A stretch of DNA of 64,000 nt from Hymenobacter norwichensis DSM 15439 (lineage in GTDB: Bacteria; Bacteroidota; Bacteroidia; Cytophagales; Hymenobacteraceae), in NCBI RefSeq assembly GCF_000420705.1, contig NZ_ATVL01000008.1, positions 1-64,000 of the forward strand. The letters run 5' to 3'. The position numbers were made by a program, and so were the translations under genes. Shown piece by piece: positions 51,674-59,724 of this stretch. Numbering within the stretch: the first letter of the stretch is position 1; each line of letters begins with the position of its first letter. The notes under the pieces were generated by a model. It saw only the letters and a program-made list of their open reading frames with translations, was not told where the DNA came from and did no database searches.

Positions 51674-53977
51674 ATGGCTACCAACTTTCATCTGGCTCCG
51701 CCCGCCAAAACGGTGGCCGGGCTGCTGGCTGTGCCCATCGACATCCAGACCCTGACTGGTACCCTGCTCTTCGATGGCAGCACGTCCACGGGCCGCGCCG
51801 ACGCTACCATCACTTTCCTGACCGGCGGGCAAAACGGCTGCCCCATCTTCGATTTGCGCCAAACCATTACGGCGGCCTGGCTGGATGGCATCGCCATTCC
51901 GGTGACCAGCGTGGCCCACCACGATTTTGGCGGCGGCCCGCAGGCCCAGCTCCGGGTGGTGAATATGGTGCTGCCGGCTAATACTACGCATACGCTGCGC
52001 GTTACCTACAACCTAGGGTTGCCGCAGGCCTCCACGGCCGGCAGCTATCCGCCTCAGCTAACCTGGGCGGCGGGCCCGCGCCTGACGTTCAATTTCGGGT
52101 TTACCGATTTGGGCGCGGGCCGCTACCTGGAAGCCTGGCTGCCCGCCAACCTGATTTACGACCAGTTTGCGTGCACGCTCACCGTGCGGGTGCTGAATAC
52201 GGCAGTGCCGCACTCCATCATCACCAACGGCAGCACCAGCCTATTGGGGGCCAACCACTGGCAGGTCACGTTTCCGGCGCGGTTCACGGCCTTGTCGCAC
52301 TTGCTGGAAGTGCGGGCCACCAACACTGTACTTACCCAGTCAGCGAGTGTGGTGCTGCCGGTGAGTGGTACCATCGTGGCGCTGGAAGCCTGGAAGCTGC
52401 AAACCGGCCCAGCCGACCTTACCACGCAGCTGAATCTGCTGAAAACCTACCTGACTGCCAACGAAAACAAGGTGGGACCTTACCTCCACGGCAACCGGTT
52501 TGTGGCCTTTCTGCACGTAGGAGGCATGGAGTACGACGGCGGCACCACCACCAGCACCGGGGCCCTGAGCCACGAGGTGTTTCATAGCTGGTGGGCGCGG
52601 GGCCTCAAACCCGCCAGCCAGCCCGACGCCTGGTGGGACGAGGCCTGGACCACCTATTTCAACGACAACGGCGGCACCCAATCCGTACCGTTCGATTTCA
52701 CCAAGCCGCCCATCGAACTACGCTCCTCCAACCCCTACGCCCGCATTACGGCCAGCAATGCCTACGATGACGGCAACAAGTTCTGGCAGGGCGTGTCGGC
52801 GCTGCTGGGCAATGCGGCGCTGCTCGGCTACATGAAGGACTTCTACCAGTTGCGCAAAGGCGAGTTGGTACGCACCACCGATTTCGAGGAGTATCTGCTG
52901 TGCCGCTCGGGCAACGCACGGCTGGTCGATGCCTTCCACCGGTTCGTGTATGGCTTCGCCGACCCCGTGGCCGTGCCCGATTTGTGGTTGAAAGACGACG
53001 CCTTGGATACGGCCGGCCACAACGACTGGAACGGCCGCTTCTGGGACTCGCCCGACGTGTGGGTGCGCAACCAGGACGACGGCGTTACCATTCATCAGGC
53101 CCCGGAATATGGGCAGGACAACTGGTTTTACGCCCGGGTGCGCAACCGAGGCAGCGTTACGGTTCGGCATTTCGTGGTGAGCTTCCACGTCAAGCAGTTT
53201 GCCGGCACCCAGTTCACCTACCCTGCCGATTTTCTGCCGTGTACCGCCGCCGCCAGCGGTTTCGAGCTGGGCCCCGGCGGCAGCGCTATTGTAAAGGCCC
53301 GCTGGCCGCGCCACCTGGTGCCCGCCGCCGGTACACACGCCTGCCTCACAGCCGCCGTACTCAGCCGCGGCGACCAGCCGGGCAGCGGCCAGCACGTGTG
53401 GCAGCACAACAACCTGGCCCAGAAAAACCTGACGGTGGTCGACCTCAAGCTGAACGGCTTTCTGGTGTTGCCCTTCGTGGCGGCTAATTTTATAACGCGG
53501 CAGCTGCAACCGCGCGAGTTCAGTTTGGAAGTGTTCCGGCCGGCCGCCCTGCCCGACTTCCGGGTGAGCTTACTGCACGAGCAGCCCCGGCTGTTCAACG
53601 GCTTCGAACTGCAACGGCCCTTCCAGCTACCTGGCCGCCTCACCGATGCTGCTTCGGTAACCGTCAGCCACCCACTGGACTGCGGCGGCCATTCGCCCCA
53701 ACCCAATCAGCAGCACAACCTGCTCACCGACGAGCACCTGCTAGCTACGGCCCCCGGCCTCACCGACCAGACCCAGGAGTTGCGCTTCAAAGCCGGCGCC
53801 CAGGCTAGTATGAGCTTCGAGCTGGCCGGCGGTAACCAGCTACTCACCCAGCTTCGCCTTGAGCTGCCGCCCACGGCCCGCGTGGGGCAGCAGCTCCGAC
53901 TAGATGTGGTGCAGCGCGACACTAAAACGCAGCAGATAACCGGCGGCATTGCCGTGCTTGTGCGCGTGGTCCCGTAA
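51674..53977 (+). CDS. M1-like gluzincin metallopeptidase
   Basis: 767 residues from MATNFHLAPPAKTVAGLLAV at 51674. The catalytic signature HEVFH (His300, Glu301, His304) is followed 18 residues later by Glu323 in WWDEAWTTYFND, the HEXXH-X18-E pattern of M1-type aminopeptidases. The N-terminal 220 residues are beta-rich as in M1 enzymes. Residues about 440-600 include an Ig/CARDB-like domain (ARVRNRGSVTVRHFVVSFHV, HVWQHNNLAQKNLTVVDL). No signal peptide is present. The GAMEN exopeptidase motif is replaced by HVGGMEYDGG, so substrate preference is unclear. Confidence 0.82.
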   Translation: MATNFHLAPPAKTVAGLLAVPIDIQTLTGTLLFDGSTSTGRADATITFLTGGQNGCPIFDLRQTITAAWLDGIAIPVTSVAHHDFGGGPQAQLRVVNMVLPANTTHTLRVTYNLGLPQASTAGSYPPQLTWAAGPRLTFNFGFTDLGAGRYLEAWLPANLIYDQFACTLTVRVLNTAVPHSIITNGSTSLLGANHWQVTFPARFTALSHLLEVRATNTVLTQSASVVLPVSGTIVALEAWKLQTGPADLTTQLNLLKTYLTANENKVGPYLHGNRFVAFLHVGGMEYDGGTTTSTGALSHEVFHSWWARGLKPASQPDAWWDEAWTTYFNDNGGTQSVPFDFTKPPIELRSSNPYARITASNAYDDGNKFWQGVSALLGNAALLGYMKDFYQLRKGELVRTTDFEEYLLCRSGNARLVDAFHRFVYGFADPVAVPDLWLKDDALDTAGHNDWNGRFWDSPDVWVRNQDDGVTIHQAPEYGQDNWFYARVRNRGSVTVRHFVVSFHVKQFAGTQFTYPADFLPCTAAASGFELGPGGSAIVKARWPRHLVPAAGTHACLTAAVLSRGDQPGSGQHVWQHNNLAQKNLTVVDLKLNGFLVLPFVAANFITRQLQPREFSLEVFRPAALPDFRVSLLHEQPRLFNGFELQRPFQLPGRLTDAASVTVSHPLDCGGHSPQPNQQHNLLTDEHLLATAPGLTDQTQELRFKAGAQASMSFELAGGNQLLTQLRLELPPTARVGQQLRLDVVQRDTKTQQITGGIAVLVRVVP

Positions 53978-53990
53978 GGAGGCGTATTCG

Positions 53991-54566
53991 TTAGTTTCGC
54001 TGCTCGTCGAGGTTGGCGCGCAGCACCACAATGGGCTGCTCTCGGTATTGGGTGCGCGCCCACTCTTGATACCCAAACTTGCGGGCCACCCGCAGAGAAG
54101 GCTCGTTGTCGGGGTCAATGATGCACACTGTTTGCCGCTCCCGGAAATGCGCCCGGCCCCAAGTTAAGGCCACCCGAATGGCCTCGGTGGCGTAGCCCAG
54201 CCCGTGCACCCGCGGCGTCAGCACCCAGCCTATTTCCGGCAGGCCTTTCAGGGAAGGCGTGATGTCGCGGTTGTAATCAGAGAAGCCCACGCAGCCGATA
54301 AAGCGGCCGGTGCTTTTCTCTTCCACGGCCCAGAACCCGTAGCCCATCATCAGCCAGTGCCCTTGCTGGGCCAGCATCTTCCGCCACACGTCTTCCTCCA
54401 ACAACGGTTTGCCACCCAGAAACTGATAGAAACCGGGCTCGGCCCACATGGTGGTATATTCTTCCAGGTCGATTAGCTGATGCCCCCGCAGCACAAGGCG
54501 GGCAGTTTCCAGCACGGGAATAACCTGGGACAACGTTGGCGCGAAAGCAAGTGGCGAAGTAGACAT
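53991..54566 (-). CDS. GNAT-family N-acetyltransferase
   Basis: 191 residues from MSTSPLAFAPTLSQVIPVLE at 54566. RimJ/RimL-type pattern: LETARLVLRGHQLIDLEEY, then IGCVGFSDYNR, EIGWVLTPRVHGLGYATEAI (acetyl-CoA loop) and DPDNEPSLRVARKFGYQ. It would acetylate an amine such as a protein N-terminus or a small molecule. It converges with the M1-like gene, 13 bp between stops. Confidence 0.9.
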   Translation of the reverse strand: MSTSPLAFAPTLSQVIPVLETARLVLRGHQLIDLEEYTTMWAEPGFYQFLGGKPLLEEDVWRKMLAQQGHWLMMGYGFWAVEEKSTGRFIGCVGFSDYNRDITPSLKGLPEIGWVLTPRVHGLGYATEAIRVALTWGRAHFRERQTVCIIDPDNEPSLRVARKFGYQEWARTQYREQPIVVLRANLDEQRN

Positions 54567-54578
54567 GGCCCCAAGATA

Positions 54579-54616
54579 GGAAAAGCCGGAAACGACGTCG
54601 CGCTTCCGGCTTTTCC
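54579..54616. terminator. Terminator after the TonB receptor gene
   Basis: GGAAAAGCCGGAA pairs with TTCCGGCTTTTCC over a 12-nt loop. It is symmetric, so it works for the minus-strand receptor gene ending at 54646. Confidence 0.85.
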
Positions 54617-54645
54617 TGTGGCGTACGCGCACTAAACTATTTCAC

Positions 54646-57210
54646 TTAGAACCGGCCAATAACCCGCAGATTAACTACGCGCTGCGAGAGGTAGTTGGGT
54701 ACGGAGTACGTGCGGCCGTTCAGGTCCTGGATGTAGCTGTAGCCACCCACATTGTTGGCGCCCAACACGTTGAGTACTTCCAGGCCAATCCAGAGGCTTT
54801 CCAGCTTACCGGCGGGCCGGTCGGGCTGGTTGTTCAGGGCTACCACTTTCGAGAAGCCCAGGTCGGCGCGCTTGTAGGAGCGGGTGAGGGCGCTGGTGCC
54901 GCGCAGCTCGGGCAAGCCGGGCGGGCTGAATGGCAGCCCCGTGCCAAACACCAGGTTCACGTAGCCCCGCACCGAGGGGTTGTCAGGCAAGTGGTCCTGA
55001 AAGAAAATCCCTAGGTTCACGCGCTGGTCCTGGGGCCGCCGGATATAGCCCTTGGCGTCGCGCCCGACCACGGCACCGTCGGCATCGAAGCGCGTAATCG
55101 AATCACCGTCAATATTTTCGCGCGTAGTCAGTACACCCAAACTGAACCACGACTCGGCCCCGTTCACAAACTCGCCCCCTACGCGGGCATCAAAGCCGGC
55201 GACATAGGCCTTGGCGTTGTTCTTGGCAAAGTAGCGCAGCCGCACGTTGTCAATATCGTAGGGCACCACGTCGGTCAGGTATTTCACGTAAGCCTCACCG
55301 GTGAAACGGAACGGCCGGCCCCACTGCTGGAACCGGATTTCGTTGCCCACAATCAGATGCAACGAGCGTTGGGCCCGCAGCTCTGGGTTCAGGCTGGCCT
55401 GAATGATGAGCGGACTGCCCGGCGTGGCGCGGGTGCCCTGCTGGTCGCGCAGTTCGCGGTAGAACGGCGGCTGGTAGTATAGGCCCGTGGCTACCTTATA
55501 GGAATGATTCGGATGCTTGCGCGGCACAAATGAGTACTGCACCCGCGGGCTCACCACCACTTGCCGGTTGGTAGACCAGTAGTGCGCCCGAACCCCGTAC
55601 GTGAGCGTACGCGCCGAATCCAGCTCGATAGTGTGCTGAGCGTAGCCCTGGGTGCGGGTGCTGCTCAAATCCAGGTCGGATACCTGCCGAGTGCGGCGGC
55701 CGTCGGGCACGTAGTCGGCAGAGTCGGCGAAGCTGTATTCGTTCAGCGCATCCTCAATCCGTTCCCGCCCCGATTTCACCCCGAACCGTACCACATTGCG
55801 GGCGCTGGGCGTCCAGCGTGCACGGGCCTCCACAGTAGCAATACGGGCCGTGAGCGTATTGCGCGAGTGGTCGAAGCGGGTACCCACGTCGCGTTGGCGC
55901 ACGGGCAGGTTGAAGTCGGGTTGGTCGGGGTCCCGGTTGATGTCGGCGAGGCTGTAGCTGGCTTCCACGTCGCGGTATTCCAGCTCACGCGAGTACACTA
56001 GCCCGCCCAGCAGTTCGGTTTGGAACTTGCTGCTGAAATTGTGCTTCAGGTTGAGCCCGCCCTGGTACATATCGTACTGCATCCGCTCCCGGCCGTCATA
56101 CACAATAAACAGGCGCGTAAACTGGTTGGTGGCGGTGCTGAACGTGCTCTGGCCGGTTTCGGGCGTGAAGCGGTAGTCATTGTGCGCAAACGTGGTCAGC
56201 AGCCCCAAAGACGTACGCTCGGGGTTGTCCTGCGGGCCCAGGTTGGCGTTGATGTAAGCCTGCCCGTCGTAGAACGTGGGGTTGTAGCCGCCCTGCTGTT
56301 GCTTGAGCGAACGGAGTACATACGTAGCATTCTTGTAGCGAATCCCGGCCAGGTAGCTGAGGCGCTTGTTGGCCGACGTAGCCTCGGCGTGCGCCGCGCC
56401 GCCCACTAGGCTGGCCGTGCCCGACGCCGCAAACCGGGTGGGCTGCTTGTACTGCACGTTCAGCACCGAGGAGAGCTTGTCGCCGAACTGCGGCTGCCAG
56501 CCGCCGGTGGAGAATTCCACCTTGCTTACCAAGTCGGGGTTGATGAAGCTCAGGCCCTCCTGCTGGGCCGCCGTCACCAGAAAAGGCCGGTATATCTCAA
56601 TACCGTTCACGTACACCAGGTTCTCGTCGTAGTTGCCGCCCCGCACCGAGTAGGTACTGGTTAGCTCGTTGGTGGACGAAACGCCGGGCAGGGTTTTAAG
56701 AATGGCGTTGAAGTCGCCGAACGGCGAAGGCAACACTTTGGCGGTGCGCGGGTCGAGCTTAATCATGCTCACTTGCTCGCTGGTATTGGCCTCGTCGGTG
56801 CGGGCGCGCACAGTTACGTTGCTCAACGCGCGGGTGTCGCTCTGGAGCGTAAGGCGTAGCGTAGGCTGGTCTTGGTTGAGGGTGAGGGGCACGCGCAACG
56901 GCTTGAAGCGCAGCCCCCGCACCACCAGCACGGCCGGCCGACCGGTGCGCGGCACGCGCAGCGTAAAGCGGCCCTGGCTGTCAGTAGAGGTACCCCCGGC
57001 CTGGCCTTCCACTCCCACGCCTACCAGCTCCACGGGCTGGCCGGCGGCGTCGCGCACGGTTCCGCTGATGGTGATGGTATTCTGCTGCGCTACAGCCACC
57101 GGCGCGGACAACAGCAGCGGTAAGGCCAGCGGCACCAAAGGCACCGTGCGCAGCAAACTCCAACGGACAGGGCGCAGCAAACGACCCACAGCAGCGGAAA
57201 AGTGGGGCAT
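54646..57210 (-). CDS. TonB-dependent receptor with carboxypeptidase-regulatory-like domain
   Basis: 854 residues, outer membrane. A signal peptide (about 1-41, ending VAVAQQ) precedes a CarboxypepD_reg-like domain (TISGTVRDAAGQPVELVGVG). A plug domain follows (LPGVSSTNELTSTYSVRGGN, YVNGIEIYRPF), then the beta-barrel ending in an aromatic residue (NLRVIGRF). It is not part of an obvious SusCD pair. Its ATG overlaps the rpe stop codon by one base, so translation is coupled to rpe. The substrate is unknown. Confidence 0.92.
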   Translation of the reverse strand: MPHFSAAVGRLLRPVRWSLLRTVPLVPLALPLLLSAPVAVAQQNTITISGTVRDAAGQPVELVGVGVEGQAGGTSTDSQGRFTLRVPRTGRPAVLVVRGLRFKPLRVPLTLNQDQPTLRLTLQSDTRALSNVTVRARTDEANTSEQVSMIKLDPRTAKVLPSPFGDFNAILKTLPGVSSTNELTSTYSVRGGNYDENLVYVNGIEIYRPFLVTAAQQEGLSFINPDLVSKVEFSTGGWQPQFGDKLSSVLNVQYKQPTRFAASGTASLVGGAAHAEATSANKRLSYLAGIRYKNATYVLRSLKQQQGGYNPTFYDGQAYINANLGPQDNPERTSLGLLTTFAHNDYRFTPETGQSTFSTATNQFTRLFIVYDGRERMQYDMYQGGLNLKHNFSSKFQTELLGGLVYSRELEYRDVEASYSLADINRDPDQPDFNLPVRQRDVGTRFDHSRNTLTARIATVEARARWTPSARNVVRFGVKSGRERIEDALNEYSFADSADYVPDGRRTRQVSDLDLSSTRTQGYAQHTIELDSARTLTYGVRAHYWSTNRQVVVSPRVQYSFVPRKHPNHSYKVATGLYYQPPFYRELRDQQGTRATPGSPLIIQASLNPELRAQRSLHLIVGNEIRFQQWGRPFRFTGEAYVKYLTDVVPYDIDNVRLRYFAKNNAKAYVAGFDARVGGEFVNGAESWFSLGVLTTRENIDGDSITRFDADGAVVGRDAKGYIRRPQDQRVNLGIFFQDHLPDNPSVRGYVNLVFGTGLPFSPPGLPELRGTSALTRSYKRADLGFSKVVALNNQPDRPAGKLESLWIGLEVLNVLGANNVGGYSYIQDLNGRTYSVPNYLSQRVVNLRVIGRF

Positions 57211-57914
57211 CAGCTCAGTTCTTCTTCCTGGTTTACACTGGCCGTCAGCTGGGCCCGCAGCTCCGCCAAAGTAGCCACCGGATCGGGCGAGCTGAACACG
57301 AACGAGCCCGCCACCAGCACGTCGGCCCCAGCTTCCACCAGGGCGGCCGCGTTGTCGATGTTCACACCGCCGTCTATTTCAATCAGCGCCGACGAGCCGC
57401 TGTCAATCAATAGCTCTTTCAGCTCAGCTACTTTGCGCAGGGTGTTCGGAATGAACGACTGCCCGCCAAAGCCGGGGTTTACCGACATCACCAGCACCAG
57501 GTCGAGGTCAGCGGCAATGTCTTCGAGCAGCCATACCGGCGTATGCGGGTTCAGGGCCACGCCGGCCTGGCAGCCCAGGGCCTTGATTTGCTGTACCACC
57601 CGGTGCAGGTGCGTGCAGGCCTCGTAGTGCACCGTGATGTTGCGGGCCCCAGCGTCGCGCACGGCCGACAGGTAATTTTGCGGGTCCTCAATCATCAGAT
57701 GCACGTCGAGGGGCTGCTTGGCGTGGCGGTGGATGGCCTGGAGCACCGGAATCCCAAACGAAATATTGGGCACAAAGCGGCCATCCATGATGTCGCAGTG
57801 CAGCCAGTCGGCGGCGCTACCCGCGAGGCGCTCGGTTTCCGATTGAAGATTGCCGAAGTCGGCAGCAAGCAAGGACGGCGCCAGCAAGGGCGCCGGGCGG
57901 CGAGTTAAAGTCAT
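57210..57914 (-). CDS. rpe: Ribulose-phosphate 3-epimerase
   Basis: 234 residues, TIM barrel. LLAPSLLAADFGNLQSE starts the protein. The metal and catalytic residues are HCDIMDGRFVPNISFG, HLMIEDPQNY, VMSVNPGFGGQSFIP and IEIDGGVNIDN. It interconverts ribulose-5-phosphate and xylulose-5-phosphate in the pentose phosphate pathway. It is unusual that a TonB receptor gene follows in a one-base overlap. Confidence 0.96.
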   Translation of the reverse strand: MTLTRRPAPLLAPSLLAADFGNLQSETERLAGSAADWLHCDIMDGRFVPNISFGIPVLQAIHRHAKQPLDVHLMIEDPQNYLSAVRDAGARNITVHYEACTHLHRVVQQIKALGCQAGVALNPHTPVWLLEDIAADLDLVLVMSVNPGFGGQSFIPNTLRKVAELKELLIDSGSSALIEIDGGVNIDNAAALVEAGADVLVAGSFVFSSPDPVATLAELRAQLTASVNQEEELS

Positions 57915-58104
57915 ACCGCGAAGGTAGAGAGTAACACAGTAATTGAGTAACAGGATAGCATACTATAAAAGTAGTGCCTGCGCACTACCTTCAGAACGTG
58001 TTGAACGCCCAACTTATTGGCTACAGCAGGAATACTATGCAGGTTTTCTACCGCGGCACCATTCCACTCTATTCTTCTGGCAACGACTTTGGCTTTTGCT
58101 AGCC

Positions 58105-59262
58105 TTAGGATTTCGAGCCCCACAGAAATACCCGGAACGTGGTACCCTGTCCTTCCTGGCTTTCCACCTCAATATGGCCACCTTCGGCGCGTACCAGTCG
58201 GTTTACTAGAAACAGGCCTACGCCAGTGCCCTCACTCGCCTCGGGATGAAAACGCCGGAACAACTGAAACAACTCGTTGCCGTGCAAATCCAGGTTCATG
58301 CCCAGGCCGTTGTCCTGCACTTCCAGCACGGCCTGCTCCCCCACCAGATAGCTGCGCACCTGTACATGGGCCGGCCGGTCGGGGTGGCGGTACTTGAGGG
58401 TGTTGGTAAGCAGGTTGAGCAGAATGGTACGTAGACTGCTGGGTGCGTACGTAAGCGTTGGCAGGCCAGCAAAATCAGTTTCGATGGCGGCGGCGGCCTG
58501 CTGCACCTGCGGGTGAAGAGTTTGGAGCAACACCTCGGTTAACGCCGCTAAATCTATGGTTTCGGTGGTTTCCTGACCGGGCTGGCGCGCTACCTGCACC
58601 ACGTTGGCCAAGTCACTGATGGTAGTGGTCAGGGCCTGCAACGACTTATCAAACAGCTCCCACATATGCGCCGCATCGGGGTCGGCAACGGTGGCGCTTA
58701 GGCGCAACTCCTCGAAGAGGCCGCGCAGGTTGTTCACCGGCTGGCGCAAATCGTGCGAGGCGGCGTACACAAAATTATCAAGGTCGGCGTTGGTACGGGC
58801 CAGTTGCTGATTGGTGGCGGCCAGTTTGGTGTTGGCCAACGTAAGCTGCTGGTGGTAGCGCGCCATCCGTTGCTGCCATTCGCTTTTTTCAATGGCGTGC
58901 ACCACGGTTTTGCAAAGCAATTCCTGGTCGAACTGGCCTTTCACCAGGTAGTCGAGCGCGCCGTTGTTGAGGGCGCGTACGGCCAGCCGTTCGCTACCGC
59001 CCCCGGTAATCATCACCACGCACAAGCTGTCGGGGGGGGCTATTTGCTTGAGTTTCCCTAGTAAGGTAAGGCCATCGGTATCCAGCAAATTATAGTCGAG
59101 CAGCACGCAGTCAGGCTGTTTGTCTACGAATAAAGCTACGGCCTCTTCGCCCGAAGTGGCCTCGAATAACTCCAGTCGCTCGTATTCCTGCTGCTTGGCT
59201 AAGTACCGCTTATAAAGCATGCGGTCCTGCTCGTTATCATCAACTAATAATATCTTTTTCAC
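58105..59262 (-). CDS. Receiver-histidine kinase hybrid
   Basis: 385 residues. A receiver domain (1-125, phospho-acceptor Asp56 in CVLLDYNLLDTDGL) is joined by a coiled coil (about 130-160) to a HisKA domain with His170 in YAASHDLRQPVNNL and a HATPase_c domain (LLTNTLKYRHPDRPAH, VQDNGLGMNL, GTGVGLFLVNRLV). No membrane segment is present. Last gene of the bacteriophytochrome operon, 13 bp after the single-domain response regulator. It may take phosphate from the upstream kinase through its receiver. Confidence 0.92.
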   Translation of the reverse strand: MKKILLVDDNEQDRMLYKRYLAKQQEYERLELFEATSGEEAVALFVDKQPDCVLLDYNLLDTDGLTLLGKLKQIAPPDSLCVVMITGGGSERLAVRALNNGALDYLVKGQFDQELLCKTVVHAIEKSEWQQRMARYHQQLTLANTKLAATNQQLARTNADLDNFVYAASHDLRQPVNNLRGLFEELRLSATVADPDAAHMWELFDKSLQALTTTISDLANVVQVARQPGQETTETIDLAALTEVLLQTLHPQVQQAAAAIETDFAGLPTLTYAPSSLRTILLNLLTNTLKYRHPDRPAHVQVRSYLVGEQAVLEVQDNGLGMNLDLHGNELFQLFRRFHPEASEGTGVGLFLVNRLVRAEGGHIEVESQEGQGTTFRVFLWGSKS

Positions 59263-59275
59263 TAGGCAAGCTAAA

Positions 59276-59722
59276 CTAATTCACAACCGGTAATTCTGAG
59301 GCTTCCAGCCAGTAATGGATAGTAAGGCGGATTTTCTCTTCCAGGGCCGCGTACTCAATGGGCTTGGTCAGGTAGCTATTGGCCCCTAGCTGGTAGCAGT
59401 CCTCAATGTCGCGGGCGTTGGACGAGGTGCTAAAAATAATAACCGGAATGCAATGCAGGCGCTTGTCTTGCTTGAGCTTGCTAAGCACGGTGCGCCCATC
59501 GGTGCCGGGCAGGTTCAAATCCAGCAGCACAATGGCGGGCAGCGTCTGGGGCCAGCCTACGGCCTTGCCGTAACCTTGCAGGTACTCCAGCGCTTGGTCA
59601 CCGTCTTCGCAGCGCAGCACCGGGTTGCGGAGCGCGTGCTTACGGAACGCCCGACCCAGGGCCGTGAAATCTTCGACGCTGTCTTCCACGACGAGGATGG
59701 GTTTGAGGGGGAAAACAGACAC
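59276..59722 (-). CDS. Single-domain response regulator, Rcp1-like
   Basis: 148 residues from GTG at 59722 (VSVFPLKPILVVEDSVEDFT), 2 bp after the phytochrome stop. The longer frame into the phytochrome gene is not supported. Phospho-acceptor Asp68 is in IVLLDLNLPGTDG, Thr/Ser in IIFSTSSNARD and Lys in SYLTKPIEY. The length and the 'DSxED' start match Rcp1-type regulators paired with phytochrome kinases. No output domain is present. Confidence 0.92.
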   Translation of the reverse strand: MSVFPLKPILVVEDSVEDFTALGRAFRKHALRNPVLRCEDGDQALEYLQGYGKAVGWPQTLPAIVLLDLNLPGTDGRTVLSKLKQDKRLHCIPVIIFSTSSNARDIEDCYQLGANSYLTKPIEYAALEEKIRLTIHYWLEASELPVVN

Positions 59723-59724
59723 GT

